A stretch of 64,000 bases of DNA from Yponomeuta sedellus (lineage: Eukaryota; Arthropoda; Insecta; Lepidoptera; Yponomeutidae). Positions 35,715 to 46,945 of the stretch are shown here, piece by piece. The DNA lies in assembly GCA_934045075.1 (NCBI GenBank), contig OW203734.1, positions 9,435,516 to 9,499,515 on the forward strand, given 5' to 3'. The position numbers and the translations under genes were made by a program. The notes under the pieces are model-generated. The model did no database searches. It was not told the DNA's origin and saw only the letters and a list, made by a program, of their open reading frames with translations. Positions within the stretch are counted from its first letter, which is position 1; the number at the start of each line of letters is the position of its first letter.

Positions 35715-36738
35715 ACTTTACTTTCAATTGGCCGCTCAATTGTTGAGATTGATTCATGTTCCTATATTTAAAATGAATGAAACGCCTGAAAATTATGCCT
35801 GTTGGCCATAAGCTTTCATCAAGAAATAATGAAGCTTTATGTTCTGGCACAAAAAGCTTGTAGGCTTTATGGTTGGTGGGCTTTGCCATTTTAATCTCTT
35901 CCAATGAAACATTTTCTTGAGTTTTCAAAAGGATGTGCTGTGCAATATCCGCTTCCTGTGCATCTTTATGTATATTTGTAATAAAAATAGGTATATTTTT
36001 ATCCGCCGCTCTGAAAGTCGTTCCATTCATACTACCGGCTACACCCATCTTGCCAGAGAATCTATTAATAGATTTTTTCTTCTTTTTTGTAACAGTTACC
36101 CACCTGCCTTGTGCGTCATGTTTTTTTGATAAGACGTCCACGAACGATCGCTTGTTATCAGCGGATGGGTTGTTATTGTTCTTAGTAGACAGCTGATCCG
36201 TTTCTCCCTCACTTGGCGCCGTATCGATTTCTTGCGAGGCTAGCAGAGTCGGGGTAGCCTCTGCGGCCATTTCACATGCATTCGTCACCTCTGACTCATT
36301 AATTACTCCCACATCGATAACGGTTCCATTGCCGAACAGCTGGGGGTCTTTTTTCAAACTACCTCCAATTTCTATCAAAGGTGTATTCGATACCATACTG
36401 GTATTTGCCATAATAGTAGTATCTAACGGTGATAAACCGATAGGGCCACTATCTAGGTATGCACCACGTATGTTATTTATTTGTATACTTCGGTATCTGT
36501 TTGGAGTCGATTGATCTGAAGTAATTGATTTTCTCAGCTCCCGTTTCGCCTCTTCAAGTTGGTCCAAGGTGGCGTACCTGGTCTTTATATCCTTTAACTC
36601 ATTCTGAAGAATAAGGAGATCCTTTAAAAGCTTTGTGACGTCCAGATGGTCAAAAGTCACCGGAGGCAGTTTTTCCAGGTCTCGTGCCACAAATACTGGT
36701 ATAATTTCAGGATCTGATCCCTTAAGTAGAGATATCAT
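35707..36738 (-). CDS. LINE ORF1 protein (RNA-binding nucleocapsid-like)
   Basis: The product is 343 residues. It starts at ATG 36736-36738, just after an in-frame TAA, so the start is firm unless the element is 5' damaged. Residues about 30-72 (LLKDLLILQNELKDIKTRY onward) look like a coiled coil for trimerisation. The middle is low complexity with a lysine run (TKKKKKS). The C-terminal region, IFITNIHKDAQEADI to LWPTGIIFRRF, resembles the conserved C-terminal domain of CR1/L2-type ORF1 proteins. It probably binds element RNA in the cytoplasm and escorts it with ORF2. The PHD-like finger found in some relatives is absent. Its stop codon overlaps the ORF2 start. Confidence 0.82.
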   Translation of the reverse strand: MISLLKGSDPEIIPVFVARDLEKLPPVTFDHLDVTKLLKDLLILQNELKDIKTRYATLDQLEEAKRELRKSITSDQSTPNRYRSIQINNIRGAYLDSGPIGLSPLDTTIMANTSMVSNTPLIEIGGSLKKDPQLFGNGTVIDVGVINESEVTNACEMAAEATPTLLASQEIDTAPSEGETDQLSTKNNNNPSADNKRSFVDVLSKKHDAQGRWVTVTKKKKKSINRFSGKMGVAGSMNGTTFRAADKNIPIFITNIHKDAQEADIAQHILLKTQENVSLEEIKMAKPTNHKAYKLFVPEHKASLFLDESLWPTGIIFRRFIHFKYRNMNQSQQLSGQLKVKYG

Positions 36739-37249
36739 GTCTTATATGTTTATATTATTAGAGTAACTTGATTTTTCGCATTTTACGGGACCCTGGGGTT
36801 TCTAGGAAAACCCCAGTTCTGTGTCTTATGATGTATAAAAGCAATGCCCCTTCACTGTAAGTTTGACGTAAGTTCCCTATTAACGCGCGTTTTACTAAAT
36901 ATAGCGATGGTATCGCATCAGTGGACCTTGGTCTCACATTCGAGAGGTCTTGTGGTCAATATCGGTATATACCAATGACATTTTGGCCGCAAAACCACTC
37001 GCTATCAAAAAGGAATGTGACGACAAAACACTGTAAGGAAAGGTGGGTTTGGGGCGCTTAAAATCTCGAGAACACATCAGGCGCAGTGGGCTTTATCGCT
37101 ATCTGCCTGTGTCCTGCATTCGGACGCATACCTACTGATGGCTACTTAGGTAGGTACTATAATAATAAGGTGTTGGTACGGAAACTAAAAATTAAGGAAC
37201 TTTGCCGCCCCAATGTACGGATCATTATTATCATCATCACTATATTCTT

Positions 37250-37310
37250 TTTAATGCACTAACCCGTGCTAAGGACAATTTTAAAAAGCTATTTAATAGG
37301 TTTTTAAAAT
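37250..37310 (-). repeat. Solo fragment of the 308-bp tRNA-like unit tail
   Basis: TTTAATGCACTAACCCGTGC and the following bases match the tail part of the array unit at 9891 with changes. The tRNA-like module is missing. Its left edge lies close to the same unit boundary as the two arrays. Confidence 0.7.
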
Positions 37311-37530
37311 TATCATCATCAGCTATATAACGCCCACTGCAGGACATAGGCCTCCCTCATGTTTTTCTAAGCTTCACGGTCTTGTGCCGTTGGCATCGAG
37401 CGACTCCCCGCGAACGTGACCAGATCTTCAGACCATCTGGTTGAGGGCCTGTCCACGCTGCGTCGTCTGGTCCGTGGTCGCCAGGTCAAAACTTTTTCGT
37501 CCCAACGCCATCAGTTCTTCGAGCAATGTA
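37310..37530 (-). pseudogene. RTE-type LINE 3' fragment (C-terminus)
   Basis: On the minus strand the translation gives RPRTRRRSVDRPSTRWSED, then LVTFAGSR and, after small breaks, REAYVLQWAL. This is the usual C-terminal pattern of lepidopteran RTE LINEs, ending in a TGATGATGAT tail (ATCATCATC on the plus strand, about 37311-37320). It is 5'-truncated and broken. Confidence 0.7.
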
Positions 37531-40429
37531 TTCCGCCCACTACCACTTCAAGTTACGTATAACCTTTGTAAGAATAGTAACTAATGAAATGCGAGAAATA
37601 AGAAATGCACTTGCATTTCTGTTGTTGATTGTACTCATGAGATCTTGTTAGGTAATCGTAACAACACATCTATTTTATTTATGTTGGTTTGCAAAATGAT
37701 AGTCAGAGTGTAGTTTTTTCTCGGTGTCTTTTCCCGACTTCGCCAGTTTCTGTTTTTCAAGTGTAAGTATATTTCTTTGTTACGTCTAAACGGCTTAATG
37801 GATTTTAACTTGAGATGCGTCGTCTGACTAGTCTTAACTGTAAGAGCGACACTGGATGTATAGAAATATTATAACTATTTACTTATTCACCTTCACTACT
37901 CGATTCGAACACAGCGACAACATTTTACACGGACATTCAACTAACAGCATGTAAATTCTTTACGTTAAAGTAAATTTCTGACTTCAGATTTCCAGTAAAA
38001 AATATATAAAATAACACGTTCAGGCGATAGACGAACACACCGTCTGGCAGGCCCCCATTACTCTCGAATGCCACTCTCCATGAGGACGTGACCAAGGCTT
38101 TTTACCGCGACCTTCCAAACCACGTTAGCGCGTCTCGTATTCCGTCCAGTTTTACTGGGACCCTTGTCACGATTACCGCTATTGGAATTTCTTGCTATTG
38201 TAATTCAGGTTCCCAGGAGTTTTGAGTTGTAAAGTGCTCTTATTTCCATTTAATACTCCACCAAGAAATATTATCGTTTAAAAGATTTAGATGAATGTGC
38301 ATGAAATTAGGATCATATAGTCCTTGTCCCGAATAAGACGCGAGGCATATTTTTTTATTTGAATCCCCCCGTCGCGGCCACAGCTAGTTCTAAAATAAAT
38401 TAAAGGAACTTTAATATTATTTAGCATCACTCATTTTTTACTACAATTAGCACTGAGATAGAGTGAACAAAAAAATGTACGACCGTGGTTTAGTGTTTAT
38501 ATTTTTATTATTGATGGTTTATGTTATGACACAAAAATAACAAAACTAAGTGTTTAAGTTACTATCAGCACAAAACTTTGGGAGATACATTCAGTTAATT
38601 CACATCATCGTACCATTTAGCGAGTGTGCGACTTCTGAGGTATGCCGGCTCTTGGCGTATTATGTTGACATCTAATGGACCGCTATCTGTCGATCTGACA
38701 CGCTCCTAGTTTTGAGTCGCATGACTGCTTTGTTTGCAATACAAACGGTACCGACTGTGGTGCACTAGGTAGATTTTACAAAATCCATAAATGGCTTTGC
38801 ATGGTTTTTATGATTACTTAGATACGAAAAATATTTACATTATTTTTACAATTAGCTATTTTTTAAAACAAGAAAACCTCGAACCTGACTCCTAATCATG
38901 AACAGGGAATTTGTTTTCAGTTTTCGTGACAACTTGAAATCGACGTTAATTACTTTTTTCTAAGCCATTTTCTCTATTTGCTCTGTAAGTAAGCAGGGAA
39001 GAAAATATCAACTGTGAACGACTTTTCATTGAGTCGTTAATCTTAAAAAATCATACATAAGATTCTTCAGAATCATTATCAAGAAAGATTAAAAAAGACG
39101 AGTAGGGATCTTTGGAGATGTAGCTGTATGCCATGCGCTGTGGTGTGCTATGAAGAATATTCTTATCGTAGGTATCCTCCCCGAACTACGTCCCTACTAA
39201 GCCATGTACCTGTGGCGCAACTTGAGCTTTTTAGCTGATAGGAGAGCCGAATTTGAAAACAATAAAAATTGTGTGGTTGGTGAGGCCATTTCTCTCCATT
39301 AGGATGTAGATCTTGTTTGAAACGGACAACTATATTTAAGGAAGCTGCTGCTAGATGTTAGGTTCCAAAAATAGGCGTAAGGTTCCAAAAAATAGCTATC
39401 ATAACTATGAAGATTCATGGTGTTCATTTATACACAAACGTGTTAGAAAAAAATAAAAAAAAATTCGTTATATTAAATTGCCTCACATAAGGTGGCCCAT
39501 GTTTATGATATTCTTGCCTAGTTACCTTAGCACTGGGTATCCTAGTTTAGGACTAGAACAAGTGATTGCGTTGCGTGGAAGTTATTTATTTATTTATTCA
39601 TTCTATAGGCGCTATAGATAGCTCCGTGTAGCATCTAGATTTCTAACACAGTCTCTACGCGGCATTTTTTTTTATTGGCAAATCCTTTCGCAACGAACCT
39701 TTACCATTGATAAAAAGAGAAAAAGAAGTATGATAGTATATAATGAAGAGCCTGATTGGTTGCCGTGAATGGCCGTGGAATTGCCGTGAGCCTAGCGTAC
39801 TAGGATATGCCTAGCAGTGGGTTCTGTTTCTGGGCTAAATTCTCGTACTACGGGTTAAATACTACGTGGGCCAACATGTGCCACCTCGATAAGTGTGTTT
39901 TATCAGTTAGGCGCTGCCAGGCCATCAAGTTGGTCGAAGAGCTGTCATTAGATAGATACTGACGTGGGACGTGGCCTATGTACTGCAACTGCGCAAATCC
40001 AATCACAGACACAGATTCATGCATGTAGTGTGTTACTGATGTAGCGAGAAACATAAGATAAACATAACAGTCGTAACATAGCTAGGCCGGCTTGTATCAA
40101 CGCTATCTGACAGTCCTATCTGTCAGTTAATCTAGACGTAAGCCCTCTTATATTGAATAAGTCCAAAGACGTCTTGCGTCATGTCATTTGCAAAGCTATA
40201 CACGATAATTTGTGTGACTGACAACCCTTTTTAAATATTTATCCGTTTATCATTGGATACGTATTTATCTAATTACTTACTTATCCAGCGACTCGTTGCA
40301 AGTCGCTTTTAGTTTTTTAGACTAACGTATATATTATATTGTTTACTTTTTTAATAAGCAAAAATGGTTACTAACATTATTTACATTGTTTCATATTAAT
40401 AAATTATTATATGCTATAGCCAAGTCACA

Positions 40430-40567
40430 GGCCTTAGGGCGGCTTGAAAACTTCTGACAGTAAGACCAACCACTAGTTTTGCAAGCCTCCACCAATCCTG
40501 ACTCGGCCCCCGAGGTGGATTATCTCAGACCCGTGCCTCTCAGTGGGGACCTAATGGGTTCATGATG
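40430..40567 (-). repeat. Dispersed repeat family R, partial copy
   Basis: It carries the core AAACTTCTGACAGTAAG and CCTCCACCAATCC on the plus strand. The fuller members lie at 46605-46945, 48490-48833 and 54516-54856. I believe this is a lepidopteran retroelement 3' region, but I cannot name the family. Confidence 0.65.
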
Positions 40568-40693
40568 ACATTCTATAAGAAAATTTACTTCAGTATCTAT
40601 TTATAAATCACTTCGAATAAGCAAAGTGAAATGTTAAATTTTTCTCTTTCATACAAATCGATCACGTAGAGATTCAAAAATTATAAGAAAATG

Positions 40694-40871
40694 TTAATTC
40701 TATAGCACATAGTATTTTCTAAGGTTAACACGAGCAGTAGACATAATTAAAACTGTTCGTGGTTATCCGGGACCACGGCACCTGAAAAAGTGCCGAAACG
40801 TTGGAAAATTGTAAAAAATGTAATAAACGAGCATAAATCCGTATAAAAACAGTTTTAATTCTATAGCACAT
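40694..40871 (+). mobile_element. Short (about 144 bp) insertion flanked by 17-bp direct repeats
   Basis: TTAATTCTATAGCACAT occurs at 40694-40710 and again at 40855-40871. Between them is a small element with a GGCAC/GTGCC hairpin followed by GAAACG and a tail rich in AATAAA. Near its ends AATTAAAACTGTT and AACAGTTTTAATT form a 13-bp inverted repeat. The long direct repeats imply insertion by a target-primed mechanism. The CTGAAAAAGTGCCGAAACG word recurs widely in invertebrate repeats, as far as I recall. Confidence 0.65.
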
Positions 40872-41784
40872 GTTCTCGAACTTTGACTAAATTCTCCACT
40901 ATGAATCTTAGCTATCTTAGATGGAAAGACACATTAATCTAAGCCCAGAGTATATTAATGCAATGAAAATTGCATGAACGCGTCGATTTTATTTTATTAT
41001 GGCTTTAAGACTAGGTGTCGATGAAAACGAAAAATCCAGGCACTGCCACTATAATACATCAACAGAATTGAGACCCTGTCCTGTGAAACCTGTGCTGTGG
41101 TAACCATACAATGACATAATTGGCATTATAAAACCCATTGACGGAATCGAAACTCCTAACCCCTAAATATGGCATGAGTATTCATTGAATATTGAATTGG
41201 CACCGAGGGGTCCAGCATATTATAAGTTATTGGCTATAAGTTTGTGACTTTTAAGTTTATCTTGCACTGTCAGTGGTGTAATGAAGACGTAAATATCATG
41301 TATTTTGTCTATTTCATGAAGATACCAGTTACCACTAGTTCCAATGATTTTCCTACTCTACGCCACTGCGCTACACTGCCCATAACCTTATATTCTTTGC
41401 AATGTTACGAACATTTTTTCATGGGTGGCATTCAACGACTAGGAATTACAGGTTCAGGTTTTTTTTTCATATTTTGGAGAAATACATCCAGTCAAAAAGT
41501 TTTCTGTTAGAAAGTGAATTTAAAATATACTAACACGCAATGTACTCAAAACATGACCGCATGCAAGCGTGACGCTGCTTTACCTATTCTTAGGCTCCGT
41601 ATTATAGGAACGCTAGAACGCGTTTATTATCATTAATGTGTGTTCAGCACTCACAGCTTATGGATCGGGTGTTTAGTTTCAGGATTCCTCTCGATGTTTT
41701 CCGTGGCAAGTGGCAAATTGGCACATGGCAGTTAGCAAGTGGTGTTGCTGCTATAACTTCACAAATGTATAACTTAGAAACCAA

Positions 41785-41880
41785 AGTCATTGGTACATGC
41801 TGGGAATCGAACTCAGAACCTACCGCTCTAGAGATCGGGAAACCGTTGTTCTACCGCTCCGGTACCACTGCTGCAGAGCC
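41785..41880 (-). mobile_element. SINE head, minus orientation
   Basis: The antisense B box GGGAATCGAACTCAGAACC and, further right, CTACCGCTCCGG are typical of a tRNA-derived SINE head. No tail was traced. Confidence 0.55.
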
Positions 41881-42502
41881 GTGACATTAACGACATGGCT
41901 ACTCTCTTCGACCGAACATTGACTTATGCGGCTTGAAGAATAATTATCACGTTACATTATACGAGTACAGCTTGTTCGGAAACGTAATTGAAATGAAGCA
42001 AAAGCAATGTAAGCAAGAGAATCAACTCGAACGAGTGTAAAAAATACTGTAGGAGACCCCACGAAACGCTTTTTGAAGTGGAAACGTGCTACGCCCACGC
42101 GGTGGTATTACACAGGGAGTAGGTACTTACGCTGTGAAACAGTCAAACTCAGACTGTATTACAACTGTAAGTGGTCGAAATTCACATGCGACTAAAAACT
42201 AATCGTTGGAGCTGTGGTTTCGAGGTATATAGTCGGATTGCTGCACGCATGTATTCTGGGAATGCTACGCGGTTGCTACGCCACAGTGCTACGAGAATTC
42301 GTTTCACAACTTACAAAGCATTTGAGGAGGATGCAGCACTATGAATGTTATTCCGGATTCTGATCCGGATACTATAAAAGTGAAAGTTTTTTCTGGGTGT
42401 TTCATACTGGTTTTATATTTTTCCCGCGAAGGTATAATCTAATTATTTTACTGTCATGATATACTGACGTTCCAATAATTTATGCAACTATGGTATGACG
42501 TG

Positions 42503-42550
42503 AATAAATAAATAAAATTAATAACATCCACACAACATAATCACTTGTCT
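42503..42550 (-). mobile_element. SINE 3' fragment
   Basis: AATAACATCCACACAACATAATCACTTG is the antisense 3' end of the SINE family at 13951-14155, next to an AATAAATAAA tail. Confidence 0.6.
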
Positions 42551-42749
42551 TATTAATGTCAAATAATATAATCCTTTAGTTACTATAGACTTCTACCTAG
42601 CTGTAAGTTACTGCCGATATCAATAATTGGAAATGTATCCATGATCATTTATAAAACTGCGCCGTGCAATCTATGTTGCAAACTCCCGAGGATAAAGAGT
42701 TATTGAACACCGATACAACTTTTATAGAACAAGGTTTTGGTTGTAGGAA

Positions 42750-42937
42750 TCTCCCTTATCGGCTAACAAAGCCTTGTCGGCTAACAAAGTGTCTTTTTGG
42801 CTAACAAAGCCTTGTCGGCTAACAAAGTGTCTTTTTTGCGAATGTGTGAGATAAAAAATCTCCCTTATCGGCTAACAAAGCCTTGTCGGCTAACAAAGTG
42901 TCTTTTTTGCGAATGTGTGAGATAAAAAATATTTCAA
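42750..42937. repeat. Nested tandem repeat
   Basis: Two units start with CTCCCTTATCGGCTAACAAAG at 42751 and 42860. Within the first, the CGGCTAACAAAGCC and CGGCTAACAAAGTG pair is itself doubled. Both units end with GCGAATGTGTGAGATAAAAA. The expansion is recent because copies match almost exactly. No function is apparent. Confidence 0.85.
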
Positions 42938-44604
42938 AAATTGCTCTCCAGAATTTGTGATATCTTTTTAACTTATATGTGAAGTTTTTTATAAACGATT
43001 AACTCTTCTTCAAGCAGTGTTTATAAAACGTTATTGGCCCTTCCGAGCTTCGATAATGCAACAATGATCAAAATCAAATGACAATGATGAAATTAAGATT
43101 GACATTTTGTAGTAACGCTACTCTACACTAGATGGAACTACCGCCGCGTCGGACCGAAAAGAACTTTTACCTAGTAAGACATAAAGTTCAAAATTGAAAA
43201 AGAAGTGCATTCTCAGTTTGGGATGGGACAATGCGAGTTCTTGTTTATCGATAGGGAGAACCTATCGACAAATTATACTCGTACAAACAGTTTACACATT
43301 AACGGCCGAATATGAATGCTGGTACTTAGAAGTATTTTTAGCTATTTCTTTTTTGCTTGCGCGTTGACTGGTAGAAAATGCATCTTTTCAACATTATCTT
43401 TTGTGCAATATACCTAGTATATTTAATTACAAGTGCGGAAAGGCTGTCATTGCAAAGAGTTCCGACAAGTTGCAATGATGGTTCCGCACGTGTACTGAAC
43501 GACTATTTTTAATACAGTTGCGAAAAAAATAAGCAATTTAATAAAGAAAAAAATATTTAGAAAATGGCGCCAACCGTAAAAAAATATAAGCAGAGATTTT
43601 TTTCTTCACCCATTCTAGAAGGCAAAAGGAACTATGCCCATAAAGCCAAGTCTTCAGAAGAAGATTTTTTTTATTGATATAAAATGAAAATGAAATTTAA
43701 TGAGATGAAATGAAATGAAACCTAACTTAACTCATTCAATCAAATCATTAAATCTGATATTGAAACAAATTAGTAGCTCATAAAAACTTCTATGATTTTT
43801 TTAGTAAAAACTTCATGGCTGGTTTTTCTTTTTAATAGACATTATTTTGACAGTTGGGAAAGAAAACGCACGAGTGCGGGAAAGGTAAAAAAAATCACGA
43901 TTGTGTAATAGCCCACATCCCGCATGCTATACGTCCGTGTAATACGCCACTTTTTGAGCAACTGTATTAAAAAATTATTAACACTAATAGGGTATATAGA
44001 CGCACAAATAAAATAATGTGGTAGATTTCATATTTTAAAATGTTATCTCTTATTTAAAACTAGCTTTAACCCGCTGCTTCGCGGGCGTTAGAAATTACGC
44101 CGATATTACACGGGAAATATAACGTATTCTACTACGACTCAATTCAGATCGTTGTCTATCTGTACGCCATGTTTCATACGTTATACCATTTTTTTGACGA
44201 TGGTACTTAATATATTTCATTTATACGCAAGAGTCTAACCTGGGAGTAAGCACATTTTTTCTGGTATTGCTGCATCACATAAGTGCCACCTTCCGCCATT
44301 TTTAGTGTTTATGAAGTGTTCATGAAAATGCTTTGAATATATTGTGTTCATCGTCGTTTTGAACCAATTTTGCCTTCCTGTCGCTGCCATCCATTTTAAT
44401 TTCGTATCCGGTTCCTTAGAAAACTAAACGAAAACTCACTTCCAAATTGTTTTGATTCCGAAAGGGTTGTTGTAACGTTGCCTCGGTTTTCTGTTGTCAA
44501 AGGGGTAGGATGAAAATTACTTCGATAGTTTCTTAGATATTTCAGTCACTGATAAACTGGTGAAGAAAAACTATATCGCGATCTATGTGCTCATGTCACA
44601 TCTT

Positions 44605-44735
44605 GTATGAAAAGTAGTAATGTATGAGCTCCAATGACAGTTTTCACATGCACAACGACCAGCCGGCGAACGGAGCTCATACATTACTACTTTACCCGGC
44701 CTGGCGACCGGACGGCGACCGGGTGCATGTGAAAA
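44605..44735. repeat. Overlapping inverted repeats, MITE-like
   Basis: AAGTAGTAATGTATGAGCTCC near 44609 pairs with GGAGCTCATACATTACTACT near 44674. A second pair, TTTTCACATGCAC near 44639 and GTGCATGTGAAAA near 44722, crosses the first. The loop is GC-rich (GGCGACCGG words). It is probably a small foldback element. Confidence 0.65.
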
Positions 44736-45137
44736 GGCACTTAGGAAGTAGGTATAAAATAACAACAATTATTTTACCTACTTAGACGAATTGGAATTTA
44801 CAATACCTAAGTACCATTATGTATGTAGGACTACTAAGTCATAGACAACAAATTATCGATAGATTTTTATCATGTGTGCCCCCATCCGTAGTTGAGTAGA
44901 ATTCAAATTGACAGAAATTTCTAGAGAAGGTACACTTTCATCAATGAAAATCTAACTTTACTAGCCAGTAAATAAAGGTGGTTTCACTTTTTCATTTTCG
45001 GATTGGTTTCCGTGTTCATGTCATTACAAATTTAATTAAAAATACAAGGAAATACGTCTTACCGATGAAATATTACGGCATGATCGGTATATTTTAGTCC
45101 CCAGCTTTTATTTTTGCTGTCTAACACAGCACAACAA

Positions 45138-45798
45138 GGGGCCGTCCATAAATCACGTGAGGCTTGAAAGGGGGGGGGGGGGGGGGGGATTTGACAAAAA
45201 TCACGAAATGTCACAAGGGGGGAGGGGGGTGTAGTAAAGATACCACGTGTATTTATTTTTTCGCGTGATTTTTAAATTGAAAAGCAGCGTGTAGTGTGAC
45301 CTTGACTCACCATTGCTAGGCAACGAACGAAGTACCTTCTCACGCGCCTCCGACGACCGCCCGCTCGGCACGCTGATCGCCAGTTATTTTTTCGCACCGA
45401 ATAATTAATTTCAGAATAAAATAAGATTATACTTTATACATGAAATAAGATAATATTCTAAAATATGCTAACATAAAAAGGAGATCAAATATAATTATGT
45501 GAAGCCAAGCTTCCAGGCTTGTGATTGCCTGAAATTTACATGTATTATAGTAAAACGACACAAAAATATATCATGACATATACGATACGAAATTAATATA
45601 TAAATTCAACACGCGCGCTAGCGAGCGCAAGGCAATTCTAGTTCTAAAAAAATTAAGATTTTTTGTAGGTACGAAAAATACACGTGATGTTGGGTGGGGG
45701 GTGGGGTGGTAGTCTTTAACCTCACCATGTATCACTAAGGGGGAGGGGGGGTTTAAAAATGCCTAAAAAAAGGATCACGTGATTAATGGACGGCCCCC
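45138..45798. mobile_element. MITE-like element with GGGGCCGTCCAT ends
   Basis: The left end GGGGCCGTCCATAAATCACG and the reverse complement of the right end agree over about 25 bases including ATCACGTGA. The 661-bp element has G-rich inner flanks on both sides, including a run of 19 G at 45170-45188, and no ORF. No convincing target duplication was found, so the superfamily is open. Confidence 0.75.
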
Positions 45799-46203
45799 AA
45801 GGCATTTTAATCAAGTTTTCACCATTTTTTCTTTACTAGAAGCGCACGGCAACTGAAGTAAACAAAACTGTCACCGACTACGCATAGGCAATACATTGCT
45901 AATGTGAGGCACGCGGGCACCGCCCACTTACGACTTCTACTCTTTTTTTATGTTCTGTGGATAATGCAATCTCGGCACACGGCGCGCAATGAAACCCTAA
46001 AACGTCGCGTGCATACAAATAGGCCTTTAATGCCGGGATCGCGACGATAAATCCGCACAATCATAGAGAAACAAAAGCGGATCGCGACAAAAATACGTCG
46101 CAATCCAGTTGTGTCGAGTTACGCGTTGGCAATAGACCTGGAGATGAAATTAAAGGCGGTTATGGCCGGCTAGTTACCATAAGGTATTTAGACGTGATTT
46201 CAG

Positions 46204-46330
46204 ACCATGATTTGAGAGAGAGAGAGAGAGAGAGAGAACACTTTATTGTACATAAAAATGGAAATTACACAGATATTTCTTAACCTAAGAGTTTGCTTGT
46301 GTTTTGTACATTATATATTTGTCTACTGCA
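46204..46330 (-). mobile_element. LINE 3' end with (GA)n tail
   Basis: On the minus strand the sequence reads TGTACAATAAAGTGTTCTCTCTC, a LINE 3' end with a polyadenylation signal and (CT)n tail. A related plus-strand copy lies at about 51362-51475. Confidence 0.6.
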
Positions 46331-46604
46331 AAGTAAAGTAAAATGTTCTTTGTTAAAAAATATATAATGAAGTTCTGGGTTAAAATGTTGTTTAGATGTC
46401 CAGTTTAGCAATGCCAAATATTACGAAATTTGGTGTATTAACGAAACTTTCGTTTTGACACTTATGTTGCCAAAGAAAATTACCGCATCATAGCGATGTT
46501 ACGTCTCAAATAAATAGTTTTTCATGTTTGCTTATACGACATAAAGTTACGGATCCACAACGTGTTTCGTGTTATGAAGCGCTCGTGGCCTAGGCGATCC
46601 GCCG

Positions 46605-46945
46605 CGATCCGAGTGATTGGAATCAATCACTTTGTTAAGCAACAACAGGCGCGGTCAGCTACAGGATGGGTGAGCATCCCGTGACTACCGATAGTGGCAT
46701 TTTTCCGAGCGCTTCCGTGCTTCGCAAGGCACGTTAAGCCGTTGGTGCCGGCTGTCATATAATGGCAGTCGTTAAGCCATGTCAGAGGCCTTATGGGCGG
46801 CTTGAAAACTTCTGACAGTAAGGCCCGCCACTGTCTTACAATCCTCCACCAACCCGGACTTGGCCCCCGTGGTGGAGTATGGACTAACCTTCTTGCGATG
46901 CAGGAAGAGACCCGTGGCCCAGCAGTGGGGACATACAAGGGTTGA
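46605..46945 (-). repeat. Dispersed repeat family R, long copy
   Basis: This is the minus orientation of the 48490-48833 copy, from CCGAGTGATTGGAATCAATC through GCAACAACAGGCGCGGTCAG to the TCCCCACTGCTGGG-type end. ORFs inside it are conserved between copies only because the repeats match. Confidence 0.75.

Larger units (their letters stand above)
32818..36738 (-). mobile_element. Non-LTR retrotransposon with two open ORFs (CR1/L2-related)
   Basis: The order on the minus strand is ORF1 (to 35707), ORF2 (to 32916), a short 3' UTR, AATAAA (32835-32840) and a TTGAA-type tandem tail (about 32820-32835). Neither ORF has a stop or frameshift, so this copy may be recent. The 5' end lies somewhere upstream of 36738 and is not defined. 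On the minus strand a 9-bp hairpin (36793-36801 with 36808-36816) lies in the presumed 5' UTR. ORF1 style, EN-RT order and microsatellite-like tail point to the CR1/L2/Daphne side of LINEs; exact clade uncertain. Confidence 0.88.
36840..40429. other. No recognised gene; LINE and SINE scraps
   Basis: Besides the RTE fragment, positions about 39505-39602 are the 3' half of the SINE family ending GTTGCGTGGAAGTTATTTA with a (TTTA)n tail. The remainder is AT-rich without domains. Confidence 0.45.
40872..45137. other. No recognised gene; repeats listed separately
   Basis: Positions about 44060-44200 begin ACCCGCTGCTTCGCGGGCG and read like the common lepidopteran dispersed repeat seen again at about 63760-63935. 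The rest is AT-rich with no recognisable coding exon. Confidence 0.45.

Noticed and set aside
40785..40805. Hammerhead ribozyme in the 144-bp element
   Set aside because: A hairpin followed by GAAACG is present, but the required CTGATGA strand on the other side of the stem is not.
42751..42937. CRISPR-like array
   Set aside because: The repeats are nested tandem copies without unique spacers, in a eukaryotic genome.
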